Source: Pomacea canaliculata
Taxonomy: Eukaryota > Mollusca > Gastropoda > Architaenioglossa > Ampullariidae
Direction of reading: 5' to 3'
Assembly (NCBI RefSeq): GCF_003073045.1
Contig: NC_037596.1
Coordinates: 12,087,950 to 12,151,949 of the forward strand
Length of the DNA stretch: 64,000 nucleotides
This document shows, piece after piece, positions 23,926 to 34,734 of this stretch. The translations under genes were made by a program, and so were the position numbers. The notes beneath the pieces were generated by a model. That model saw only the letters and a list, made by a program, of their open reading frames with translations, was not told the origin of the DNA and did not search any database. Every line of letters begins with the position of its first letter. The first letter of the stretch is position 1.

Positions 23926-25011
23926 CTGTAAACATCAGGAACAAAAGTTATACATGAGAAAAAAAGACTACTGAATTAGCTTTTAACTAAATAAAATACA
24001 TGCTTTATTATTGCATACAGATGGAGTAAACATATACGGTTTTAAATTAAAGAGAACGTTTTCTGAACTAGATGAAAGTATATTCATATCTTTAGAAAAG
24101 CAACTTTAAAAAATACGTGTCGACTATCAATGACAAACGCCCTACCACAAAACACTTACTCACACTACAAAAACAATAACCTTAAGCATAATATCCAAGT
24201 TTCTGGGTTTGTGGTGTCACGACAAGTAACAGTTTGTTAAACGTAATCACTTTAACACTCGAGTCAAAAACATCTAAAAGCATATCTCAACTTCTCCTCC
24301 TCTTTTTTCATCGTGAAACAAATGCAAAGTACAAGAAGCTCCTAGGGAATACTATTCAAATAAAAGCAGAAAATATTCGTCAGAATGTTACATTCACCAG
24401 ACACAAATACAATATACAGAAGCATATTTGACCGGTCAGGTGCGAACAAATATCGCAGGCGGGGAAAGATATTGCTTTGGGAGATTTCCTTAGCCTATAA
24501 TTCTAGCGATAGAAATGAAAATGTTACATTTATATAGGCCAGTAGTCTGCTGATGATGATGCTGATGATGATGGGTATTTACAATGCGAAGCATCGCGAC
24601 CAAGATAGATCGCACACGGTGCAAGGACCAGTAATGATATGTGAACAGATAGTGAACGGTGAGATATGTACAGGCATGGAACGTAAAGCAATGAAGGTAT
24701 ATGAAGGATACTGTAAACAGTTGGAGCCGTATTTGATGGTTAACATGGCAGACAGTATAACAAAAGAGTGTATGGGCATTCTGATATAGGGTCTTCATTA
24801 GACACATTGACATCACAACTCTATTCAGTCCTACACTTTCTCTGACTAGCACAGAGAGAGCAGTTGGAGAGGGCAGGAGAGAAAGTAGTTTTTAAATATA
24901 ATTGCGTGCGACATCATATATACCATAAGACAGATAACAGATTCTAAACATATTTGTATCACCATGTAATCTAATTTCTATACATAACTAATTAGGGGAT
25001 GATCTACTTAC

Positions 25012-25320
25012 ATCTCACAAGAAAGGACACCGATCTATTTCTTTCCGACCCGCTTCCTTCACAACGAATAGTCGGCCAGTCGTCTTGACACCTGACTGAC
25101 AGGGAAACCTTCAGATGCTCTTCACCATCCTCAGTTTCCACTGTGTTTTTGTCCACTTTATTACCAATCTCCATTCCATTTATGTCTAAAAAATTGAAGA
25201 CAGCATGTGGATTTCCTCTGTTAAAAGAGCAGCACATGTTGACTTCCTGACCCTCGTTAATGAGATGAGTGTTGTTCACTTCTTGTCCGTCTACGGTCAG
25301 ATGTGTTACTATAGATGGGT
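25012..25320 (-). CDS. Second Ig-like domain exon, locus B
   Basis: A 309-nt phase 1-1 exon (acceptor TTACTTCAAG, donor GTAAGT), 103 residues. The Ig signature is clear: G-Q-E-V-N-M-C-C-S-F-N-R-G-N-P-H, L-K-V-S-L-S-V-R-C-Q-D-D-W-P-T-I-R-C-E-G and R-N-R-S-V-S-F-L-V-R-C. It is shorter than locus A's copy by 33 nt in the region between strands. The extra cysteine pair around D-D-W-P-T is conserved in A, B and C. Confidence 0.85.
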
Positions 25321-26856
25321 CTTGAAGTAAAAATAAAAATGTATATATAGCTGAAATGACATTTCTTTATTAATTTATTTACTCATTCGAAACTTTAATA
25401 ATGATCTTGTCCAGTAAAATAACTTGATGCCATCCTAAAAATGTCTACAATACCCATTGACATTGTATCTATTAATAGCAAGTTTTTGATAAATACATTG
25501 ACATTGTGACTAATATGATGAAATACAATTTATTTGAAATTATGCAAAAATAAAAAATGAATTTTAGTAATCATATCATAAAACGGCAATATTAATAATG
25601 CGTTAATATGTTACCTCGGGAAAATGAGTTCTCTATCACTAACAGAGAATTTATATTTATAGTAATATTGAAAATGTGATAAAGTACAAACAACCTTTTA
25701 TGGGTACTTTCTGGGTGTTTATATATTTAGCTTACCACCCAGACACGTCAGAGAAATAGTGAAACATGTACTTTATTTGTTCGTCAGGTATGTATCATAA
25801 ATGTATTCTTTGTTTCTTTGTCAAAAACGTCAGTTGTATACTGCAGTGTGTGTTTTCACCTGATGAATTTTCTGGCAGGCCTTCAGAGGATTTGTTTCAT
25901 TTATATTGTTGTACATCAACATGACATAGCCATGCACATCAATGATGGTAGCTTCTTCTGTCGGTTTGAATTTTCAAGGAATTTGCATGCCTATGTTCTG
26001 CTTGCTGTTATTGCTGCTGTAGGAAAAGTTCATTGACCGATAGCGTGCAGCACAATAATATATGAGAACAAAAAGAAGAAAGGGGAAGGACACATGAGAG
26101 GAGACAGGGTGAGGAGTTCACTGGGTAACAGAATTAAATTAATGACATTGGCGCCCTTTTACTTTTTTTTCTAAAATTTGAATCTTGAATGCCTGCCTAA
26201 TTCGTGTAAGGGTACTCAGTGGAAGGATCTACATGTTGCGCTGTTCGTGTATTTTGCACGGATTTTGTTGTTATTGTTTCTGAGTTTGTAACATTGCATT
26301 GATGAATACTGTTTATAATGTGACATAAGGTAGTTGGTGGCATATTAACTACGAGATTGGGAATTGATTAAAATGGTTTCAAATCTTGGATCGAATTCTC
26401 TCATCTATTTTGCAAAGATGACTGTCGGTGTTTTTTTCCATGTTTCTTCCAGCTGCTATATAGGCATGTGCGTAAGTGCGTGCGTGTGTGTGAGATGGGT
26501 GCATGGGACGAGAATGACACTAAGGTGCCCCTTCCTGCATGTGTTGTTTTTGATGTAAACTCTGTGACCGAGCTCTTAGTGATGAAAAAAGGGTCAATCC
26601 AAATACAAAGATTTATTTATTTACTTCTTATATTACATTTTTGCTTAATTTTATTTACCTTATGCTATTTATTGTATCTTGATATTTTTCTTTTTTTTAA
26701 AAAATCTGTTTGGATATGCCACTGATTTTAGTACTAGTAATATTTCATTTTTTATATTTATTTTCTATAAATGAATAATGCATTTTTTAATCAAGCTTTT
26801 AGATTCTAGTTCTGTGTTTCTTTTCATTTTGTAGCCAACTTTCTTCCTCACATAGT

Positions 26857-27045
26857 GTGGCGGTCCGGTGGCGCAACGGTTAGCGCCTCTCACCAATACA
26901 GTGAAGGTTGGCTGTCCTGGGTTCAGCTCTCGTCTAAGGCACGCTGTTCTTTCTTTGCATGTGGCATCTGTTTACAGTGTTGGCCGCCTGGCCGTGATAT
27001 AGCCATAGTTGCTGGCACGGCGTAAAACACCAATTCCCCACCCCC
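26857..27045 (+). mobile_element. tRNA-derived SINE, 189 bp, with 12-bp target duplication
   Basis: The head is tRNA-like: GGTCCGGTGGCGCAACGG holds a box A match and GGGTTCAGCTCTCG a box B match, correctly spaced for an internal RNA polymerase III promoter. The 3' end (26991-27034) reads GCCGTGATATAGCCATAGTT and continues to GGCGTAAAACACC. It is flanked by perfect 12-bp direct repeats TCCTCACATAGT at 26845-26856 and 27046-27057. The paralogous locus A intron (about 9450) has one unduplicated site, so this is an empty-site-verified insertion. Its tail matches the LINE end at 52211-52262. It lies in the Ig1-Ig2 intron of locus B. Confidence 0.9.
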
Positions 27046-27296
27046 TCCTCACATAGTACCCACTGTGCATTTTAACTGTATGGGCAGAAATAAATCAATA
27101 TATTTGCTATCTGAGTATGCCTCTAGAAACTTCTCAGATTTGTTCTATCCAGCCATCTGTATCCAGCCATCTGGAATACTTTACGGATCAGCTAGCACCT
27201 TTATCTTTCAAAGGTGCGCCGATCTGTTGTGTCTGTAATCACATCAATCGTGAAAAAATCCTGCTGTCTCATTCTTGCCCTAGGGATATCCTATAC

Positions 27297-27662
27297 CAGG
27301 GGTCTCAAACTCATATTAGCATGTGGGCCGCAGTGGAAAGTAACAGCCAGTCAGCGGGCCGCACCACGAAAAGAAATGTTTTTTCATTAAATTTTACGAA
27401 CACTACTGTCACTGCAGTTAAATGCTAAAATAAAGTTTTTATAATTATTAATTACATTTAGTGTAGTTTATTACATGCACAGGCAGTTTAGTTTATTAAA
27501 ATAAGTTGACGTTGTCTCTGTCACTAATAACGGGGGTAATTTTCACTGCGGGAGTTAATCACCAAGCACAACATACATATACACCGCGGACGTGGCCGAG
27601 GGCCGCACAAAAATGTTTCGCGGGCCGCATTCGGCCCGCGGGCCGCGTGTTTGAGACCCCTG
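27297..27662. mobile_element. hAT-type MITE, 366 bp, perfect 8-bp target duplication
   Basis: Both ends start CAGGGGTCTCAAAC when read inwards, followed by GGGCCGC-rich subterminal sequence. Flanking 8-bp repeats TCCTATAC (27289-27296 and 27663-27670) are identical, the diagnostic hAT footprint. No transposase frame is present, so it is non-autonomous. It sits in the locus B Ig1-Ig2 intron, 0.2 kb from the Ig1 exon. Confidence 0.9.
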
Positions 27663-27884
27663 TCCTATACAGTTGTCATTTCTGGCTGCTTAAGTCATTA
27701 TTGGAACCATCAGCTCTTTTCTTTGAGTAGAGTTCTTCTTGAGCTTGTCCCATGTGTAGCCCCCACCCCTTCCCTCCATCCACATAATTTTATTTTATTA
27801 TCACTGTTTTGTGGTCACTTTAAGTAGTCTTGGCAATAATAACGAACAGTAATAAATGAGGCTTTTGTAACTTTGATTACTTAC

Positions 27885-28268
27885 ATTTCACATCAATGGG
27901 TATGTGCAGCAATGTCTGTCTGTGTAGAGTTTTATCCTCAGTGTCGAGATAGATAGCAGTGATGGACCGAGTGAGCAGCTGTGAAATCTTTATCTCCCAG
28001 GTCATCATGGAGCTGGTGAAGTAGCGACGCTCTGCTACACACAGTGTGTCATCTCCGGCATCATTATATTGCACAACAGTGAAGTGCTGAGACTGTTCTC
28101 TCCTCGAAAATTTGCAGAAAGATTTTTTTTGGTTATTTTGGCACACGTCAACATAGAGACGGGTTTTGTCTGTAGACACTGACTCTTCACTAATATTTAG
28201 AAGATAGGTAATATTTAAAAAACTGCCTTCGTTTTGAGATAACATTTTACTGACGTTCACCTTTCCAC
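27885..28268 (-). CDS. First Ig-like domain exon, locus B
   Basis: A 384-nt phase 1-1 exon (acceptor ACTTTCAG, donor GTAAGT), 128 residues. It is very close to the outer locus A copy: R-L-Y-V-D-V-C-Q-N-N, S-F-C-K-F-S-R-R-E-Q-S-Q, D-T-L-C-V-A-E-R-R, W-E-I-K-I-S-Q-L-L-T-R-S. Five sequons or near-sequons occur, including N-I-T and N-I-S in N-I-T-Y-L-L-N-I-S. It is spliced in phase from the leader exon at 28586-28664. Identity among the three Ig1 exons is higher than among the Ig2 exons, suggesting a more recent exchange or stronger constraint. Confidence 0.8.
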
Positions 28269-28585
28269 CTGAAAGTACAGACATATTCGTGTTTACAGAC
28301 ATATACAGACATATATACTGACTAATTTCACTCGTATGTTTGCTCAAGAGAAAGAGAAAAATAAAATCAGTCGTCTAAAAACTCTGTAACACAAGTAACG
28401 AGAAAACATTTTAAATTATTTTGATGCTATTAATGTACCATTAATATCAATTTTACACGTAACATTTATATGGTTAAATGTTTATAGCATGTACATAGCT
28501 CTATATAAACCACCATAACATATGATAGATGTAACTACCAAACAATTATGAGCTTATTATTAGTAAGAAATATTGTATTACTTAC

Positions 28586-28664
28586 TTGTATTACAGCACA
28601 GAAAGCCCTGCTTGTGCAGACTGAACTGTATTATAAAAGAGAATATTAGGAAAACTATCTCCAT
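28586..28664 (-). CDS. Signal-peptide (start) exon, locus B
   Basis: The ATG at 28664 begins 26 codons plus one base before GTAAGT (phase 1). The peptide M-E-I-V-F-L-I-F-S-F-I-I-Q-F-S-L-H has a strong hydrophobic core, as expected of an ER signal. Joined to Ig1, Ig2, Ig3 and the transmembrane exon, the model gives roughly 395 residues before the tail, with no internal stop. The ATG is the only one conserved across the three paralogous leader exons, and a TATA box lies about 100 bp upstream. Confidence 0.75.
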
Positions 28665-28763
28665 AGCGATATATCAGGATGCTGTGTGCTCGGCTCAACA
28701 GTGTGAGAATAGTGTCGACATGAAGTGTAGATGAAGGTTGAGCACATAATGTGCTGATTACAT

Positions 28764-28791
28764 CTTATAAGCACTCCAAGCTTTCGTCTTC
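28764..28791 (-). promoter_or_regulatory. TATA box plus IRF-like element, locus B
   Basis: On the minus strand GAAGACGAAAG (28791-28781) precedes CTTATAAG (28771-28764). Spacing equals that at both locus A promoters; one base of the GAAANNGAAA core differs here. The conserved segment GCTTGGAGTGCTTATAAGAT ties the three promoters together. Confidence 0.5.
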
Positions 28792-29194
28792 CGTGTACAA
28801 TTTAGTACATTCATAGCTTCTATCTTCTTGGTAAAGGACAGTGTGTCTTTGTTTCTGATAGCTTAAAGCACATGGTTTTGAGTGTAAATGCTTTATGAAT
28901 AGAGCTAAATCAATTAGATATGCTAAAGCATTAGATATATTTATAATTGATTACTCCTTTCATAGCCAATTTATATAAATTAATCGGTTAGTTTTTGTTA
29001 ACTCTCAGACTTCAAAAGGTTCATAGAAAAATATGATATAAATCGCAAATTTAAGGTTACACGTTTTTCTTATGCTCCGTTTTTTAATCTTTAGTTTTTT
29101 TTGGTAGCCATTTTGCTTACTATAGAGTTTAAGTTCACCTTTTTATTTTTAATTGTTTATATCTCTTATTTAGTGTTTGTTTAGTCCTTCTTAG

Positions 29195-29600
29195 TCCTCG
29201 AGAAGTATAGGGCCACAACAACACCTCGCCAGCGGACCACGTCCTTTGCCCCCCTCTCTCTCTCTACTGTTCTTTTCCAAGTCTTCTTTGGTCTCCCAAC
29301 TCTGCTCTTCACCTGAGGGTTCCAGTCAAGTGCCTGCCTGGCAATGGTGTCAGCTGGTTTGTGCAGGGTGTGTCCTATCCAGCCCCATTTGTGCTTTTTG
29401 ATGTCTTGGCTAGTGGCATTGTGGTTGGTTCTTTTCTACAGGCTGATGTTGGAGATCTTTTCAGTCCATCTTATTCTCAGAATTTGGCCTGTAGGCATCG
29501 GTTGGTAAAGGTCTTGTGCTTGCTGTTGATAGTATTTGTCACTCTCCATGTTTCAGAACCAGCTGTTATTGAATATATAATCAAAACTATCATCCTTTTC
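29195..29600 (-). mobile_element. LINE relic, C-terminal end of RTE-like ORF2
   Basis: The minus strand shows, in broken frames, the same closing motifs as 13491-14240: G-W-I-G-H-T-L, then W-N-P-Q-V-K-S-R-V-G-R-P-K-K-T-W-K-R. It is heavily decayed and short. It lies in the divergent interval between the locus B and locus D starts, which is why that interval is about 1.1 kb longer than at locus A. Confidence 0.65.
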
Positions 29601-30629
29601 CTAAAGTATTAGTGAATTCCTTGCAACTGAAATATTGACTCAGCTAATATTTTAATTTTTTTTAATATAAACTTTAATGGAGGAAAATTCTTTTTAACTG
29701 ATATGTCTGCTTTTTTTACTTAAAACCAGCTGACAATTTGTTTGACGGATATATATATAGTATATACAAATAGCAAAATGAGTCTACTAATCGTCTTTTT
29801 AAGCGTTTCGTTAGTATTGGTGTAACGATTAAGCCATACAACTAACATGTAATGTACGGGTATCTTATTTTCACATGCTTATTGTTTATCCATACAATTA
29901 TGAGTACATTTCTTGCTGGTTTTGGACAAAATATTTAGAATGGGAACACACACACGCTGCTCGCTATCCACACAAACATTAATATTTCCGTTATTCGGTA
30001 ATCGGAAATACCCGAGCGATGAAAGTGTTTATTAATAGCTTAGAGTTCATACAGTGTAGAGAAGGCCTAAGCCTCATTTTCGCACGAACTCGCAGCCATT
30101 GAATGGTTTTGCAGACGAAGTACGTATAGACTGTTTTATATTTCATAGATTGTGTAAACTATTTTATATATCTTGCTTTAATAATACACGTTTAAACTTT
30201 TAGGAATCTGTGATCTCAGAAATCACATTTCTTTAGGTATAATGCATGCATTCTACAATATTAATCATAGTCTCGACGAATGTTTTACTTCCGGAGAAAC
30301 TACAGTTTAGTTTCGAAATTCGCTGTCAGGAGGTATGCTATCAATCATCTTTTCCTGCCCATGTTTCTCGTCGCAAATACAATATTTCTCAACAGACACC
30401 TAACGAATTATGTATAAGGTAATTATAATTACTTGTTTAAGATTTTTTTCTGTACTCTTTTGTAATCATGTAACATGGCAGCAATGTTTCTCCTAGAAAT
30501 GAAGACAAGTCAAAGATAACCCTTAAGCAGACAAAGCAGCAGTAAAAAAAAATCGTATACACTCAAATTTATTCACGGCAAAGTCTGTTCTTAGTTTTTT
30601 GCTTTTAAAGTTTTGCAGATATTTCAGAA

Positions 30630-30723
30630 ATGAGGGTGGAAACGTCTCTGAAATTCTTAATTCCTAATATTTTATGCCAGCAAGATTTTGCAGTCCTTGA
30701 TTTGTATGCTGATACAGCAAAAG
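30630..30723 (+). CDS. Leader exon of plus-strand receptor, locus D
   Basis: The ATG at 30630 opens 31 codons plus one base, ending at GGTAATAG (phase 1). The peptide begins M-R-V-E-T-S-L-K-F-L-I-P. It is homologous and equal in length to the relic at 11797-11890, but its hydrophobic core is weaker (D-F-A-V-L-D-L-Y-A-D-T), so signal function is doubtful. It joins the exon at 31436 in frame. It is divergent to locus B, whose start is about 2 kb away. Confidence 0.5.
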
Positions 30724-31435
30724 GTAATAGCTAAAGCCACAAAATACCTGTTTCTTTGCGTCAGTGTGTCTCTTCCTGCTCCCTATCTACGTTTTATTGA
30801 CTCAAAATTTAAAAACAAATACTAAAAATGTTTTTTCTCAGAAAGTTATTTTAATGTTTATATCACCCAGTCTGCTCTTTTTCTTCTTGCTCCTGTGTTT
30901 TAAATTCCTTTTTTGCCGATTTGAGTGTGTTTCTCTGAGATAGAGTGCGTCGCAGTATCTTAGATAGACTTTTGTATGTGTAGATATACACATATCGGAA
31001 TAGCCAAGTAACGGTTGAAGAGATGTAGCAACAAATAATAATTGCATTATAAACTGGAGTAGTCTCCCATTTATCAGGTCCACTATTTCTTCTGCATTTC
31101 TTATCGATCAGTATTGGTGAGTCATTTGAAATACTTCATCCCTAAAATTAGACGAGCTGTTAAAACTGTTCTTATTCGCCAACAGTCCGTTTACCTCTAT
31201 AATTGTCAATGTCATTGCATTTGTTATTCTTATGTAAAAACGTTTTGGGGTGAATTCACGTTTTTTTAAAATTTATTTCTTGGTAAATCAAAGTGAAATC
31301 CGAAAAGTTAATAAAGCTAATAAGAACAACCAGCACATTTGATATTTCCATTTTCAAAAAGCCCTCAAATAATATATTATATTCTTAACAGCTATTGATC
31401 ACAAGGTAAGGACAGGTTTTTTTTATGTTATCTAG

Positions 31436-31630
31436 CAAAAATTCTCAATTGCAAATGGACTGTGAACAAATACGACTGTGACAATGCTCCTGGATATACT
31501 CATACAATTGAAAACGACCATGCGCTTATCACGGTGCTACCTGGTTTTAAAGAGAAAGCTGACGATTTTATCTGTGAAGTCCTCGGTCAGCCTAAGACTG
31601 ACCCTAGCATGTGCCTTTGCAAAACAGCAG
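31436..31630 (+). CDS. Short Cys-rich extracellular exon, locus D
   Basis: A 195-nt phase 1-1 exon (acceptor TTATCTAG, donor GTAAGG), 65 residues. It has six cysteines, in L-N-C-K-W-T-V-N-K-Y-D-C-D-N, D-D-F-I-C-E-V-L-G and S-M-C-L-C-K. C-K-W and F-I-C-E-V resemble the B- and F-strand cysteines of an Ig domain, but the exon is about two thirds of normal Ig length. It could be a reduced Ig or another small disulfide domain. Upstream in-frame codons are consistent with splicing from 30630-30723. Confidence 0.6.
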
Positions 31631-32413
31631 GTAAGGCTGTCAAAGTGATCTTACTGTTAATTAATTACTATTAATTATCTTCTTGTTCTATTGTCGTAAT
31701 TTAGTAGTGACTGTCATCAATACAATTTAAATAGATAAAGTAATTATTTTGACACAAAACATCCGTGATGTAAAATTATTTCATGCTGGACTTTTGGTAC
31801 ATGTTTCTATCGTTGCTACATGCTGTCCTAGACATAGTTCTTCAAAGCGGTGTAAAACCTTATTGTAGGCAACAAACAACAAAAACAACAACAACAATAA
31901 CAACAAAAGCAAACAAAAATGTTTGTAATCTATTAAAAAAAAGGAAAATAAGCAGATTTTACTGTTAAAATTTAAGCTGGATGCTGTTAACCATGCGGTA
32001 ATACATGTGAAAAAGTAGCAAATGTTTTTAAATGTTGTATTTTACTAGTCAGATTATGTTATGTCAAAATATGGTAATAATATCATTATATTACATTTTA
32101 TTGAGAGTAATTCATGCTTTGCTTTCTTTGGTAACCCAACTTTGTGGTATCGACTATATCGACCCTTAATTATTTAAGCAGGTTCATTTCCTTTAAACAC
32201 GAAACATTAGTTCTAATGAACTTTTTTTAAATAAAAAGGATTTAGAAAGTCGAGATAATAACAATGCTTTATTTTATTTAATATTACTTCGTATCCATTG
32301 TCCTTTGCATGACTCCATTTGTTGTATTACTTTGCAATTACCATTACAAGAATTTGTTACTACTACTAAAACTTTTTGTTAAGGTACGATTGGCAGTCAC
32401 ATCAATATTTCAG

Positions 32414-32428
32414 CGACAAGCACAAACG
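32414..32428 (+). CDS. 15-nt stalk micro-exon, locus D
   Basis: ATATTTCAG and GTATGA bracket 15 nt in phase 1-1. Joined between 31630 and 37751 it reads A-T-S-T-N followed by A-T-T-R, a Thr/Ser stalk. The frame fit and composition are the only support. Confidence 0.35.
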
Positions 32429-33418
32429 GTATGATTTTGATTTTTTTTTATAGTTTACTTACCTTTTCTTGTATGAAAATAGTGATATGAAACATAACAC
32501 TTCTGAAATTAAAACCCTCAAAGCTTTCTCTCAGTCCTGTATTTGTTGATAACTGCATCTAAACAAAAACTGCTTTTTAGAATGTAGCTGAATAGAAGCA
32601 GACAGCTTAAGAAAAAAAAATTGATGAAGTACTTTAGAAACAACTAAGTTCCAAAGGATGACTATGACCAGTGCTGTCTGCTAGATTAGCAATTTAGACG
32701 AAAGTGTTCAGTCCGAGTAGTAATCAAAGACATTGCATGGTCTGATTAATGATTGTTTGTCATAATATTTCAAAACTATGTCGGAATTTTCTCATTCCAA
32801 AATGAAAGAAAATAATTATCTGAGATCGGTTGCACTGGTTGCCGCCAGTGTTCTCTGCTGTATTTGTGTCACAATATTCAAACACAAGAGTTGTTACGTC
32901 TGTTCATGCAAATTGTAGGCCCTAAATAAACAGAATTAACTTAGCACTCTGCAAGAGTTCCTGATCATTTTTTCTTAATAGAAAACTACAGAGGAACATG
33001 TAAGGTTTTCCCAATGGCAACTTTTAGTATTGATGTTATTAAGCAACGAAATGCGGCTCAGGTATAAATGGAAGCAATCCACTAAGAAATTAATTTTACT
33101 TTGATATTATTTGTTGTGACAAACTTAGAACGAAAAATTGATTTTCGTTAAAAATTTAAGAAAATTACAACCTTAGTGAGCTTTTAGCTATTGAAGATAT
33201 CAGCGTGATATATACTCAAGTATCTTTCAAAATGTTGATCTAACGCATGCAATTAAAATACAAGACACCCAAAGCAAGACAAATCAAATTCTTTCATTAG
33301 GACGACCTCTTTATGTTAGTCGGTAAAAAACTTCTGCATCTACAACGCTCATTCCTGAGTGTACTAGGGGCCAGCATCTTGTTGTAGAATCACGAATAAG
33401 TATCAAAAGCAGTGAAAT

Positions 33419-33593
33419 CAGGGCTTCTGCTTACGCAAAAAATTGTGTACAGTACGCATTAAAAGTTCGGAGGACCCCTTCAGTTTTCGTCAATGGGGTC
33501 CCCTCCAAAGTTGGGCGAAGAACAGGGACCCCTTAAAAATCTGAAGAAGGGGTCCCTGGGACCCCAAAGAATTTAGCCTTAGCAGAAGCCCTG
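33419..33593. mobile_element. hAT-type MITE, about 175 bp
   Basis: Inward-reading ends CAGGGCTTCTGCTTACG and CAGGGCTTCTGCTAAGG. Flanks CAGTGAAAT and CAGTGAATA give a near-match 8-bp target duplication with one indel. The interior repeats GGGGTCCC and GGACCCC in inverted orientation and has no coding capacity. It lies in the large locus D intron. Confidence 0.75.
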
Positions 33594-34382
33594 CAGTGAA
33601 TAAAGCCTACACCCTACACTCCATCATTCACACTACTGACGGTGATCGTTAGACTTTACAAGAACCTTCTTCGCACATTCACAAACCTCCGCTAGTAGTT
33701 GGACTGATATGAGATCAATAGTAACCAAAATTATTTGTAAACGACGCTGGTAGTTTGCTTTCTGAGTAGATAAAAAAGATTATAACCACTCTACTCTTGT
33801 AATACTGAGGATAGACTCAAACAATGCTGGTGAACTAATCCAATTTACAAGAACATTTATAAAAGCAGCTTTGGTCACCATCTCTCCGTCTTTCCAACAC
33901 ACACACGCACACACAGTAGAGACAGAAGAAAATGGCAAGGTACTTGTCGTTTGGTCTGTCATTATATGTGCCATTCCAGGTGCATTACTGAGAAAGCCAC
34001 TATTTATAGCAACATATATATTGATCTATTTACAAAAGTTTTCAGAAGACGGCTGTTGTTATTGTTGTTATTAGTAATATTAGTAAATGATTGATATAGC
34101 GCATGAAGAAGCATGCTCTCAACGCTTGAGATAAGAACGAGGCACGCTATACGAATGAGAGAAGGATAAGCAACCATGCAGACAAGTAATAAAAGACAAA
34201 CATAGAAGATGTAAAGAAGAATCAATGCATAAACAGTAAGGGTTGAGAGATTCGTGAATCTGCAGAGGAAGAAGAGCAGGCTGACTAGTTAATAGACGGC
34301 AAAAAAAAAAAATGGTTACACTGCGACTTTATCCATTATCTTAGATGGAAAATGCAAGTTTGAGACTTAGTAGTTGCTTAAC

Positions 34383-34734
34383 CAGTGTTGTCCATAGGAA
34401 TGGGAATCCCATGGGATTTCCCATGGGAAACGTCCCATGGGATGGGATGGGATGGGACAGCACACATTTGTATTTCCCATGGTAGTCAATACTTGATATT
34501 GTAAAATAAATTTACACTGAAATTTGCATTGTCAGACTTTTTAAGCACAGGAAAAATACGTTTTTATTCCAGTTTCATTATGCCATGACTTTGTTAACAT
34601 GTGTGCAATGCGCAGTGTTGTCCATAGGAATGTTATTACCATGGGAAACGTCCCATGGGATGGGATGGGATGGGACAGGCATAAATTGCCATGGGATGGG
34701 ATGGGATAGAAAATATGTCCCATGGACAACCCTG
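34383..34734. mobile_element. hAT-type MITE rich in CCCATGGG/TGGGA repeats
   Basis: Ends read CAGTGTTGTCCATAGG and CAGGGTTGTCCATGGG, with identical 8-bp flanks TGCTTAAC (34375-34382 and 34735-34742). The interior has a second copy of the left end at 34613 followed by the same GGGAAACGTCCCATGGGATG segment, so it is a composite or partial tandem. The TGGGA pentamer is repeated in three places. Non-coding. Confidence 0.85.

Noticed and set aside
24553..24789. Plus-strand open frame with K-A-M-K-V-Y-E-G-Y-C-K-Q-L-E-P-Y
   Set aside because: It looks somewhat protein-like but has no acceptor, donor or family match and lies in a locus B intron; left unannotated.
26857..26930. A stand-alone tRNA gene
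   Set aside because: Box A and box B are present, but it continues into a LINE-derived tail and has a target duplication, so it is a SINE head.
33871..34003. Possible extra transmembrane exon on the plus strand
   Set aside because: A hydrophobic run (V-L-V-V-W-S-V-I-I-C) follows a CA repeat, but no splice sites give a phase compatible with locus D.
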